NCBI GenBank assembly: GCA_945859605.1
Contig: OX243815.1
Span: 39,090,959-39,154,958, forward strand
Length of the DNA: 64,000 nt
Origin: Lumbricus rubellus
Taxonomy: Eukaryota > Annelida > Clitellata > Crassiclitellata > Lumbricidae
Direction of reading: 5' to 3'
In this document: piece by piece, positions 33,240-44,692 of the stretch
How positions within the stretch are numbered: position 1 is the stretch's first letter
Layout: each line of letters starts with the position of its first letter
Notes under the pieces: model-generated
Told to the model about the DNA's origin: nothing
The model's database searches: none
What the model saw: only the letters and a program-made list of their open reading frames with translations
Translations under genes and position numbers: made by a program

Positions 33240-33400
33240 GATGTATTGGTGGCGCGGTGGTGTACTATGGGGTGTGTTCGGTGCCTTGGAGCCGGAAGGT
33301 TGCGGGTTCGAATCCACCTCAAGCCGCAGCCTATATGAACCTTGATTGAGCAAATCCTTCGGGCTTGTAAACAGTAATCGTAGCTTTGGAAGCTCCCATC
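33240..33400 (+). repeat. tRNA-derived SINE copy
   Basis: GGTGGCGCGGTGG (A-box-like) and GCGGGTTCGAATCCACC (B-box) with tRNA-like spacing, then a body containing ACCTTGATTGAGCAAATCCTTC. The same body follows the B-box in the minus-strand copy at 60650-60870. No 3' tail is recognisable before 33400. Confidence 0.7.
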
Positions 33401-34459
33401 TTAGCATAATTACTCATGATTTCAGTGTTCAGAGACATGGTTTAAGAGAAATGTCCCATGCCATTGTTTAAGTTTTTTATTTGCACATGTAGGCTAATGG
33501 AAGCATTTTAAGCTGATGTCTTAACAAAATTGATCATATTGGGTAAACAGTGGATAACATTGTAGAAATGTATGGTAATACTTATGAATATTTCTTAAAT
33601 GTTGGGGGGATATTAGCATCTACGTTCCCTCTCATCACCAACTTTGGGGACCGTCCCCTCCTAAGTCCCCCATGCTTGTAAGCACTTTAAAATTTGGCAC
33701 ACGAATGGATAAGCCTAGTCATACGATTAATTTATTTAAGTTTTCTCCTTTGTACACCGTGTCCAGTTAGAACAGAGGTAAACATGCCAGAAAATTTTAA
33801 TATCAGGCCAAAGACAGCATACTATTATACAGCAAGTGGCCAGCCAGGATGCCGAGGGTACATCAGCAAAATATGGGTACAGGGCTGGTCGGCTTTTTAG
33901 CATACAAACAGTCATGTGTAGTCTTTTGGTCAAGGCTCCTTGACCGGGCAAGAAAAACCTCGTCGGGGGATTCGTCATCCGACCGCAATTGGTCGTCGGT
34001 CCGGTTTTTGACATCCCTGACTTGCAATGAACTTTATGGACAACCCTGACTTAAGTGAACTTTAAGAAAGCAAGGCCGTCAGTGCTCTCTCTAATCAGAG
34101 ATACACAACGACATCACTTAACCCAGAGAATTATTGTCAAGCACCCGAATCCTGCCGAACTTGCAGTCGAAGTGGTCGACTCGAATTCTTATCTGATTGT
34201 AAGTATATAGGCCTGCAGCAGATCGCATTGCCGGCTGACAGTGCAGAGAGCTTAATAAGCCTACGGCTGAACTTCTTGCTTTTAAAATCACTTGGGATAA
34301 CGTATAGGTATACCGCTCTGGGACGTGCAGTAATTGGCCTGTTAAGTATCCAGATAACTGGCTGACTAGCATACTTACCAGTTAACTCCGTCTCTATAGG
34401 ACTACTCGCTGTGCCAATAGTGCCAGACTGAAGAAAAGACAATAGGGAAATATCAACGT
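33401..34459. other. Unassigned sequence
   Basis: No gene recognised. The frame around 33694-33900 has no conserved motif. Confidence 0.4.
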
Positions 34460-34545
34460 CTCTGGTAAGCATGCAATGTTGCAGAACACTGTTAAGAAAC
34501 GACTCTGGTAAGCATGCAATGTTGCAGAACACTGTTAAGAAACGA
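34460..34545. repeat. Perfect 43-bp tandem duplication (two units)
   Basis: Units 34460-34502 and 34503-34545 are identical. Each starts CTCTGGTAAGCATGCAATG. Confidence 0.95.
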
Positions 34546-35077
34546 GGTTGCTGTTTTCCTTTAGTAGGCTATCCAAGATCGTATGTGATGCCTGCAGTCA
34601 AGAAGTAATCTTATCTTATCCCGTGAGAATGATAAGTATTTCGGAGACCGTTTGGTGAGGCCTGCAGATAAAAGACAAACGGCACAGATGTGACAGATGT
34701 TGGTTATTTAGTGCATGGTTGAGTGTGATGGATTGGGGTACAATGAGGATTCCGTCGTCGGCCGAGACTTCCGTTATTTTTGCTCTCACCTATATATCGC
34801 TCGAAAGTTTTTATATCTCACTTTATGCAGCGTTGTTGAAATTGCAATCGTTTTTGTGCCTTTCCTCGAGGTTCAAATGACCCCCAGGTGTTGTTGAAAA
34901 ATTATCCTGAAAAGCAGCTACATAAATCGGTCTGGGATGGCTAGAAATTGTCCACATCCGATGTAACACAGGTGCCGTGTAAAGCAAATTAAGCAATTGC
35001 TTTAGATGGATTAAAGTTCAGCTCAATGCGATAAAAGATTAATTCGTTTTTCTCGTGTCACCAGGTGATATACGCTG

Positions 35078-35140
35078 AGAGAGAGAGACAGACAGACAGA
35101 CATACAGACAGACAGACAGACAGAGACACAGAGATAGAGA
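35078..35140. repeat. (GA)n-(CAGA)n microsatellite
   Basis: GA units followed by CAGA units and GACACAGAGATAGAGA. Confidence 0.92.
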
Positions 35141-35565
35141 GACAACTCTGAAGCATGCATCTGCTGCAGCGGTGCAAAGTTCTTATTCACCCTCCGCTGT
35201 TAAAGCTTTGGAGAAAACTATAGAAGAATGGAAACGACGAGTAAAATGCGATATATAAATGTACACGTATTTATGTAGCGACTGTATATATGACCTCAAC
35301 CTCGAATATAAAATTTTCAGTCAACTGAACGGATCAGAGCCTTTCAGCAATTAACGCTGTCCGATTGATTGAATGACACTGTATAGCAAATAATATGAGA
35401 CTGCTTTTGTTGGCTGAAGCCTTGAGAATTGACTATGCTGCAGCTTGAGCATAATTATAACTCAGTATGAGAAAATTATTGCAGGAAAATAACTGGAAGG
35501 GTCAGACACTGATCTATGTGGAGTTGCATGGGGTATGCAATGAAGATTTACTATGGGATCCTATT

Positions 35566-35604
35566 TCCTAGGTTTTCTTAGGATGATCCTAAGAAAACCT
35601 AGGA
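35566..35604. repeat. Near-perfect 39-nt palindrome (19-bp arms, 1-nt centre)
   Basis: Left arm TCCTAGGTTTTCTTAGGAT, centre G, right arm its exact reverse complement. Each arm itself contains TCCTAGG and TTAGGAT, an inner near-palindrome. Confidence 0.95.
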
Positions 35605-35679
35605 TTTGAACCCCTCCAAATGTACTAGGCTATATTCTGAACGTCTTTTTCTCCTCTGTCTGTATGTCCGTCTATTCAT

Positions 35680-35772
35680 CCATTCTTCAATTCATCCATC
35701 CATCCTTCCACCCACCCACCCATCCTTCCATCCATCCATCCATCCATGGCATCCATCCATCCATCCATCATT
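35680..35772. repeat. (CATC)n microsatellite
   Basis: CATC/CACC/TTCC units, interrupted near 35745. Confidence 0.93.
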
Positions 35773-35829
35773 ATTTGCATATCTAGGGCTTCAGATTTAT
35801 TGGAGGAGGCTAAGTCTCTAAGCTCAACG

Positions 35830-38160
35830 TCTGTTGCGTTCCTGTTGATTGGACTCCACGCCATAATTATAAGATTCCCGTGTGGATATGGACCGTACTA
35901 CATTGTATAGTCCGGGATTTAAAATAAGTCGCCATCGAGTTTCCGTCCAACTGCAAAACCATTCTCAGACATAGATATATACAGAGCCGCAGGATGGCTA
36001 CTGGCTGCTGTTTATGCTCTAGACGTCTCTGGGGGAGGGGAAGTTCCCCCATGAATGACATTTCCATCAGAAAAAATCTTGAGCTGTTGTTCACATGTAT
36101 ATATGCATCATTACCCCTCAGAAAAAGGCAATATGTAACATCCCTTCCTTCCCCCAGAAAATGTAAGCATATGAATTTACGCGTTAGAATAATTAGAATA
36201 ATAATTCGAGAGCGAGCATTGAATGATTGAATTACTAAAATATAGGGCCGTCAGAAAAAAATGTCCGGTCAAAGGGTGTCGTCGGTGTCTCGGTTCAGCG
36301 TTTGACGTCCGCCCTAAATGACCGTTCTTCCCCCCTCCATCACCCCAGAAACCTGATTCGTCTTCTTCCCTAATGCAGAGGATTATAGATTAAACACTGC
36401 AGGGTGGTGTGTTAGAAGTCTATGTTCTATAGCAACTGTGGCTAACTGGGTCATAGATGGAACTTGACACTGAGGCAAATTCATGGACAAAACGATACTG
36501 GAATCCTTATTTTTATTTGGAAGATGGAAAGGTTAGTGCACAGTGCGTCTCATGATCGACAGCTGCTGTGCACTGCGTTTTCCTAGCAGCGACCTTATCT
36601 GAGTTTTTGTACCAGGACAGGAAAGGTCGTACGTTAAGTATTTGACAATTTAGCTTCAAAGATTTCAGATAAAGTCGATTGAAGATTTTTAAAGCTACAG
36701 ATGGCTGCAGTTCACAGACGAAAACCAGATCGAATAAAAGCTTCCGACATGATGAATTGATGATAATTATTATTACTATTTATTGGACCATTGAGGGTCT
36801 TGAATTATTTGGAGGTCACGTGGTAAGATATGATTAATTATGGCAGCAGACTGCATTGAAAATTTTAATTGCATAGCAGAAAAATGCATCATTCACTTAC
36901 GTGCGTGGGAGCTGGCTACAAAGACCCATGTTAGTATAGATCTATATTATGGTATTTCAATGGCAGACAGCTCTGGGTACATGTGCATTTCTCATACTAT
37001 GTGCATCATAGCCTTCGGTGATGTGACTATAGACGATAAAGGTCCATTAGCATCGCTCTGTCATTGCTGCTTAGTTGCGTCGGAAGCTGAGAACATTCTG
37101 GCCAACTATTATCTGCATTTCGCTCGTGAACAGCCAACGAATACAGCAGCTGCTGTTTATTGTCATTGGTCTCTGTATTGGCAGCACTGTGTCCTTATCA
37201 GTAGGTGATGTAACATTGCCACCGGTATAGACATTCCATTGAGTACAAACCACACCGTAAGCACACCATGGTCTAATGGTCTTCGTATGTCGCATTTCAA
37301 GGCCACCAGTGGTTTGCTAGAAGAATGCAGCCCAGCTCGCAGGGCAGCCTGGGGCAAAGCAGGATGCAGATGATTTTGCCGCTGAACAATGGGCAACGGA
37401 GGAGGAGGTCCAGAGACTGCATAACAAAAGACATTTCTATAACAAAGATGCCAAAGATTGGTCTGCAGCGATATGCTTTGACGAGCGCTTCATGATGTTG
37501 CATTGCCGTTGACGAAAGCTCCCGAGGTCTAAAACTGGCGATGATTGCTTGATGGTTTTGTTGTCATGCGATATAAATGTCTGCGAGACGTTTATGGTGA
37601 TTGGCAAGCACAAAGCCCGTCGATACTTTACATATATTAAGAAGTTTACATAATAGCCGTCTAAGAAGCAATCGATTTTAAACGGTACATGCGCACTCGT
37701 CTTATGAGCATTCGTCGGTCACGTGCATCGGGTAAAGACAGTTCCGAGGCTATTTACTTATAAGAGAGTCGACTATACAGTATACACTATACAGTAGCCT
37801 ATGCTATAGCTGCACTTATTGTGTCTGGGTGGCCTGTGGAGGGATCCACGACACGTATACATTGTAGAGCCGTCATTAGAGTTCCGCAGAGAGTCAACGC
37901 AACTATAGTGAGTTCCAGATGCAAGTCACGCCAACACTTGAATGCAGCATCTCAGCTATTTGAAATTAAACCTCAAAAGAGCTCTCACCTGTTGAGTTCA
38001 AGTGAAACTATATATATAGTCGAATATGCTGATAGCCTACAAAATTATACAACTAATAATTTAAAATATGGTGGAATAATATGTTTGAACTGATTGCATA
38101 GTTAATTTTCTCTGCGATATTCTATTTTAAAAGACATAAATCATTAACTTTCTACTTAAG
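35830..38160. other. Unassigned sequence
   Basis: No exon or element end recognised. A TCTAGACGTCTCTGGGGG block near 36019 also occurs near 2488, with similar neighbouring G-rich and CCCCTCAGAAA-like sequence, suggesting a decayed dispersed repeat. The frame 36840-37208 (122 codons) has no recognisable domain or splice context. Confidence 0.4.
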
Positions 38161-38239
38161 AAGTTAGGACTACCTAGCCCCGGCCCTTAAAAGTCGCCGG
38201 ACCCCGGTGCATTTGCCCTATACCCAGTACCCACTCTCG

Positions 38240-38400
38240 GCGGCCCTGGTGACGAGTAGAACACGACGAGTTCAAGTCTCCACCTCAGGGAGAGTCACCG
38301 TTCAAGAACCCGGATCAAGTCCTTCACGCACAACATTTATTCAGCGCCATCGATTGAAGCTTCGTCGTTAAATATAGTGGCGCTAAATAAATGCGTGATT
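38240..38400 (+). repeat. SINE-like copy
   Basis: GAGTTCAAGTCTCCACCTCAG (B-box-like) is followed by GTTCAAGAACCCGGATCAAG and a tail TATAGTGGCGCTAAATAAATG. Upstream, 38180-38235 (GGCCCTTAAAAGTCGCC..CTCTCGGCGGCCCTG) resembles 53817-53880 and may be the end of a decayed hAT-like element. Confidence 0.45.
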
Positions 38401-39144
38401 AAAAATTAATAGCCAGCTTAATTAATCTTCATTGAGCAAAGCGTTTATGGTCATCTTAAGAATCTCTGCCGCTATATAAATGTCGCCAGCAATGCTTTTA
38501 CAGCACACATAACGTAAGGAGGGGTCTACTGATTATATAATTATAGCCGTGAGAATTCGAACAGCTGGTTATCGAGTAAACAAGATAAAAATAAAGAACT
38601 CCTTATTATTTCTTTTATCAAATCGTTTAATTAGCTTGTCTACCGTTACGGTAGAGAACAAGTTGCTAGGCTTTACAACGGATCTGTAGTAACCATTATA
38701 CTGGGCGAATATTCATGACACGTGACAGCCTTGGACAAGTTGCTTATAGGCTACTCTTGATTTAAAGTGTGTCTGAAACCAGAGTGCATGACTGTGGGCT
38801 ACACTTTAATTAAATGTAATAAATACAGGGCACGATAACATGACCTAAATTCGTTCTGTACGAAACATAGCCTACTTCTGATCCATTTCTAAGACATCTC
38901 ATCTACCTGCGCCATCCCCAACCCACGACCTAGCCAACTCTGCTAGATATAATGGGCGCAATGACCGTAGGCCTACACTAGCTGTTGGTGGAATTTGCGA
39001 AGGCGAGGGAGACGACTGGCATGTATGCCGAGACTACGAAAATGAAGTCGCTTGAGATTTCGTCATTATATATATCTCAGACTAGTTAATCATCTACCAT
39101 CCTTCTGTCATATTTCCCTCAGTGGAGCTCTTGATGAGGCGGCC

Positions 39145-39147
39145 GTA

Positions 39148-39188
<41 letters not shown>

Positions 39189-39262
39189 TATACACACGAC
39201 GGACAGTGTAATAAATATAAAATATAATATATATATATATATATTATACACACGGCGGACAG
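39145..39262. repeat. (TA)n arrays with a duplicated spacer
   Basis: Two TA runs, each followed by ATTATACACACG(A/G)CGGACAG, at about 39185 and 39243. This is a tandem pair of about 58 bp containing a microsatellite. Confidence 0.88.
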
Positions 39263-39712
39263 AAGAAGTAGCAGCTGAAATAATTGCAATGACTAATCCA
39301 AATGACTAAGCTTAGACTATTCAAGATTAATCTAGCTGTAAATAATCACAAGGTCTGTCCTACTTCAGCTTCTGTACAGAAACCGCAAGACTGATGTCAT
39401 TCCAATAACCTTGGGCAGCATACATGTAAATGGCTCTTACGCTATTTGGTTGAAATAACTAAGCCTACATTTATAGCCATTAAATAGGTAAAATTTAATT
39501 GTTTTCGATATATTTATATATTTATACTACCGAATGCTACACAGTACATAGGCTACTACATGCAACATTCGAAGAAAAACGAATCAAAGGCATACCCAGA
39601 CTTCACTGAATATTAACAATATAAACAAGGATGTAACACTATTATACTTGGACTGACATTGAGGAGAACCAATGAACTTGACAGAAAGTTGATAAATGAC
39701 AGAGGACAATAT

Positions 39713-39806
39713 GATGATGAATGATGATCATGATGATGATCATGGTGATGATGATGATGAATATGATGATGATGGTGATGAGGACGACGACGACGATGAT
39801 GATAGG
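39713..39806. repeat. (GAT)n microsatellite
   Basis: GAT units with GAC interruptions toward 39785-39800. Confidence 0.93.
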
Positions 39807-41156
39807 CCTACTACCGACTTAATTTTATTCAAATGTTTAGACAACCAATATGATTAGCCTACAATAATTACGGTATGAGTTCTCTACAAAAATATTATTA
39901 TTAATGTTTGTTCTAAGTCTATCTATGGCTTTAACTTAGAAATAGCGTCATATAACATGATCTTTTCCTAATGTTTGACATATTTGCAGCCTATAAATGA
40001 GTCTCCGCGACCTTTACAACCTGCAAATGTTATTAATTTTTAAGCCGACAGTCGCGCAATCAATGGTTGTTGTATACTACAGCCCATGCACTGTGAAAAA
40101 CAGCAAGACCATAAGTGCGGTTCTACGCAGCGTAGCGGGACTAGCGGCCTATTTAGTCTACACGCGTTAGGCATGTTGCAACAAGCCTTCAGCTGCTGCC
40201 AAACTTAGGCTTAGGCTTAATTTTTATAGACTAGAATATTATAGGCTGTGAAATTGTACAATAAATGCAGGTGTAGGTCTATACAATGTTTCTATGCACG
40301 GACTAAAGGAAACTGCAGATATACATATAATCACATACATGTGACATGTTAGGTACGTGAACACACGTATAGATACACAAATATGCTCACTTCATTCCTT
40401 CATTCATTTTGAAAATTTACATAACGCCCATAAGCTTATAGTGGGCAAACTTAATTTTTCTGCTTTCTACTATAGTTGCTGAAGACCTATGTTTTTAAAC
40501 CATGGCTGGGCTGGTAGCGTTTCTGAGTGAGCTGTCTTTTTGAAGCGGTGCTGTAATAGAAATGAATGAGGTAGTGAAGGAATTAAGTGGGAATGTTTGT
40601 TATATGTCTATATATTATACACCTGCTTATGTACCTATCTAATAATATATATAATATATTATATACATATATATAATTCCATAAAACAGTACACACGCCC
40701 TTGTTATCTATGTCAACTTGTGAATTCAGGCAATTGACATAATAAGTTGATAAAGGCTTGGGTTTGTGCGGGTGGACAAAATCACTGCGTGGTGCGAGTA
40801 GCTGTGGAAAAGCTGTAGAACCATCTGAATTCGGGTGTGGCTAATTATTGCCAGATGGCCTCTGTGAGACTCTACTCTCCGGAATGAACCATCATATTAT
40901 GTAAACCGGATGTTGCGTATTACACGGTCATTACGTGACGTAAGAGTCGTCGGTTTTTGGCAGACGATAATTATTGATTTGATTACTTGATTGTAGCTAT
41001 TATTGTTTATGAAATGGTGATAGCATTGTTTTGAAGATTTTTGTCTTTCAGCTGCTTGCGATGAAATGTGGCACATATCCTGTTGTAGGCTACTTAGGGC
41101 CTACGAACTATGTAATTATTATTGTACTATGTAGTATATATATATATATATATACA

Positions 41157-41761
41157 CAGGGTGGTCCAAAATAAACCGCACAATGATAAATTGATAGTAC
41201 TTTATTCAGACCAATTTAAATATAACCGTGAAAGTTCACAAAAACACAGCAATTATTTTTACTGTAACATTACATGGATGGATTTCGTTACATAAAATGT
41301 TCAATGTATCCTCCTTGCTGCTCGACCACGCTTTGAAGCCGACGACGCCATTGATCAATTGCGCGGTCAATGAAACGCTGTGACAGCTTGGTCCACTCTA
41401 TGACGATTGTTTCTTTCAGCTGATCCACTGTGGTGAAACTTCTACGACGGTATACCATCTGTTGAAGGGCGCCCCAAACAGCGTAGTCGACTGGATTCAA
41501 GTCCGGGCTGTTTGGGGGCCACATGTGAGGCTCAATGAAAGAAATGTTCTCACGTCGCAGATACTCCATAGTGTTCTTGGCGGTGTGTGATCACTGATGG
41601 AGCAACAACTTCTTTACCATAAACTATGATAAACAATGATGAAGTCAATAATGACGTCAGAGAAAATATATAAATAAGTAAGAAAAATGGCATTAAACAT
41701 TGAATTGTTATACATTATATCAAGAAAGTTGTCACTGTGCGGTTTATTTTGAACCACCCTG
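41157..41761. mobile_element. Mariner-type element, 605 bp, internally deleted
   Basis: Ends CAGGGTGGTCCAAAATAAAC and, inverted at 41737-41761, the same with one mismatch over 25 bp. It lies in TATATA sequence on both sides, so the TA duplication cannot be placed exactly. The interior keeps only the C-terminal part of a transposase on the minus strand, so about half of an autonomous copy has been lost. Confidence 0.92.
41288..41569 (-). pseudogene. Tc1/mariner-superfamily transposase, C-terminal fragment
   Basis: A 93-codon frame containing HMWPPNSPDLNPVDYAVWGA, the block carrying the third catalytic acidic residue of DDE/D transposases. Here that residue is Asp in 'NPVDY', as in mariner-type DDxD enzymes. 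VDQLKETI..W..L..FIDRAIDQWRRRLQ and the final residues follow, the usual family C-terminus. The N-terminal DNA-binding region and the first two Asp blocks are absent. Cut-and-paste transposition is therefore not possible from this copy. Confidence 0.9.
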
Positions 41762-42135
41762 TATATATAATTTTATTTTGCTACCAAGGACGATGTGAGG
41801 AATCTTGCAATGACGATATTTGTTGATATATTCAGGAAATGACCTTTGACTGCATTTTCTTTTCATATTTAATGGCGCAAAATGATCCAACTGGCTCGGC
41901 CATAGCTACGTCTGCTAGATGCACGTATAGACAATGTACATCGCATGTGGCTTTGAAGAGCGTGACGATGCCGGTTGGTTCAATAACTTCAATTATATGG
42001 TGGCTTATTTAAGAGATTTGAATCTCAGGCTACCATGGTCTGCATACGGGGTCCTTATTTGGCGTGTCACCCAGGATCTCACCAGATCAATTCATTTGAA
42101 AAAGAACAAGGTCACTCGAGATACTGCAGTTTGCT

Positions 42136-42428
42136 CAGGGCCGGATAAACAAATGTGGAGGCCCTGTTCGGGAAATATTTTGCGGATTTTCAGCCGAAAA
42201 TTCTGATGACCTTTTTTAGTCGTTTGGTCGAAATTTCCGTAGAATATAGCCTACCTATATTTCCCTGTCAAAAATGGCTGGCGACCTTTTTTTAGTCATT
42301 TGGTCGAAATTTGCTAAAAAAATATACAAATTTCTCCTGAAAAATTTGTTTTCACATGTGTGGGGGCCCCTAAAGTGTGGGAGCCCCTGTTCGGCCGAAC
42401 ATGTTGAACATGCCTTAATCCGAACCTG
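42136..42428. mobile_element. Non-autonomous hAT-like element, 293 bp
   Basis: Perfect 8-bp duplication AGTTTGCT at 42128-42135 and 42429-42436. Ends CAGGGCCGGATAAAC and TTAATCCGAACCTG are inverted with mismatches. Two copies of a GATGACC/GGCGACC..T-run..AGTC(G/A)TTTGGTCGAAATTT block (42207-42235 and 42276-42311) are shared with other small hAT elements here. Confidence 0.92.
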
Positions 42429-42436
42429 AGTTTGCT

Positions 42437-43650
42437 ATTGAAAAACTTTTATATTTACATTTTATTTTTATTTGGTTAAACACGACATTTTACGACATGA
42501 CGTCTTTACCGACCATCATGTAGGCCTATATAAAATTAGTAACTGGTATGGAAATCCTATATCTTTGGTAGGCAAAGGGTTAAGCACTTGCTAATGAAGG
42601 ACTGGCGGAATGTCGCCGCAACAGAACTGTCGATTAATTGTTTTGCTGAACATCACGGAAGTTTCCTGGGTCGATAACTTCTTTCGAGGTCGTCCTTTGT
42701 TATTATAAATTCAAGACTCAAGCTGTTGCGTCTGTTGCATAGCAATTGATCGCGCATGCATGCAGGCTAGCATGCCCTCATAATGATATGTTTGCACGCG
42801 ATGACGTGAGCAGGATGTGGACCTAGTTCCGTATTATAGGGCTCTAGGCCATATAGGTCAATACACGATGAGAAAAACCAGACATTAATGTTTACAAATA
42901 ATGTATCTGTCTGTCTTTATGCATTGCGGTTTCGTTACTGCAATGCTGTATAAATGGTCGATCGAAAATAGGCTAATTCTTTTGAATAGTTATCGCTCAA
43001 GTTTAACCTTTTCCAATGATATCAAACAGATTCTGACCTAGACCTGTCCTTTTTGACTAAGCACCTCCACAACTGAATTGGTTGGTTTGCGTGACATAGC
43101 TTTCGGCGCTATATAAATCTTGAGATTGTCTCTGGCGGTAAGTTATTATTTGGATAGAGATGAGCTTCTCTCTTAAAGGGTTATTTAGATCTAATCTAAG
43201 CTGTCTTCAGACGGTGCATGGTATTATGCGAAAACATTATAAAAAATTAATAAAAATATTCTATATGTTTAGATCTATGCCCGTTTTCTTTCATTAACTA
43301 TGCCTATTCTACACTCAGCATGCTATTATTCTTCATAAATGCTAGCTCATATAATAGCACTCTCTAACAGTGATTTTATTAATTTTTCCTCTTTGATGAT
43401 TATTATAATTATTTTTTAATTATAAATCAGTTAGGAAAATGTCTACCTACGACTTTAACAGCTGCCCGAGACCCTGCAAGAAAACATGGGCTACTATAGC
43501 TATTACCTCTACATAATCAATTGCAAGAGGACTCAGATAGCACGCGCCTGCTGTTCCCATGACATGGCCTTTGCTGGTGGTATACGACAACATTCGATTG
43601 TTATTTTATCTGGTGCTACAAATCATACAATGTTCAAATAAGGTTTTAAA
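42437..43650. other. Unassigned sequence with a SINE-type tail
   Basis: 43107-43125 reads GGCGCTATATAAATCTTGA, the tail type of several SINE copies, but no head is recognisable. Nothing else seen. Confidence 0.4.
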
Positions 43651-43705
43651 ACGATATGATACGTAGTCCGATTGGTTACAATACACTCGGATTGCAACTC
43701 AGAGT

Positions 43706-43741
43706 GTGTGTGGGGGGGGGGGGGGGGGGGTGGGGGGGGGT
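43706..43741. repeat. G homopolymer tract
   Basis: Thirty-five bases almost all G (one T). Confidence 0.97.
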
Positions 43742-43799
43742 CGAATGTACCTCTGAGTATCTCATTCAATATCGAGCAAGTCCTTCAGTCTCATGTCTG

Positions 43800-44046
43800 T
43801 TTTTGTGTGTGTGTATGTCTGTGTCTGTCTGTCTGTTTGTCTGTGTATTTGTGGCTGTGTGTCTGTCTGTGTATTTGTGGCTCTGTGCCTGTCTGTGTAG
43901 TCTATTTATGCTTGTCTGTGTATTTATCTCTCTGTCCGTCTATTTGTCTGTTATTGTGTATGCTTATCTGTATGTCTGTCTGTTTGTCTGTCATTGTGTA
44001 TGCTTATCTGTCTGTCTGTCTGTCTGTCAATCTGTCTGTTTGTGTG
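43800..44046. repeat. Degenerate (GTCT)n/(GT)n tract
   Basis: GTCTGT units with TATTT interruptions, including a repeated block GTATTTGTGGCTxTGTG. The Cys/Val/Ser frames here are artefacts. Confidence 0.93.
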
Positions 44047-44629
44047 ATCGTGCGCACAGTTCTGAGCTTGGGAAGGAAGAACATCAAACGTAGCTGTAAG
44101 ACTTAACGATATTTGTTGCTGTTCTTCGATGAATTCGAGCACCATTGAGACTACTGTGAAGCACTTCGAGAAGTACTTTTGAGTACACATTAGAATGCAT
44201 TCAAATACTTTACAGCACATAAAAACCTATGAATAATATATAAATACTGAATAATGCGATTTTTATGTAGCGCTCTAAAAATTGAGTTTTATGATTTGCA
44301 ATAAAATTATATCATAGGACAAGCGCTGCATGAACTGCGCGTCCTTGTGACAGACACACATGGTCTCTCAGAGTCTCAGGCGCTGTGCTATCTATATACG
44401 ACGTGGTTCTTGCCACAGTAATTGTGGCCTGAATAATCTAAGCTTATGCTGCCTCGACCTGTTGGTGGGGGGCTTTTAGAGCAACAAGAACCGCCTGCAG
44501 TCGGCGATGGGGTGGCCGATCAGTCTATTCCTCTCTATAAGTACATGGCATCTGACAGAAAGCAGTCCAAGGTTTTATCATCTAGGCCACGCTGCTGACT
44601 CACACCTTTTTCTCTGCGGTCTTGGTTAA

Positions 44630-44692
44630 CAGGGCTTATTTTAAAGAATTTTTAGAACTGAACATTACCTTCTTGTCCTTCACATTGTCCAT
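44630..44692. repeat. Dispersed repeat A, left part of interrupted copy
   Basis: Ends in TTGTCCAT (44685-44692), the target duplication of the foldback element. The repeat continues at 47248. Confidence 0.75.
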
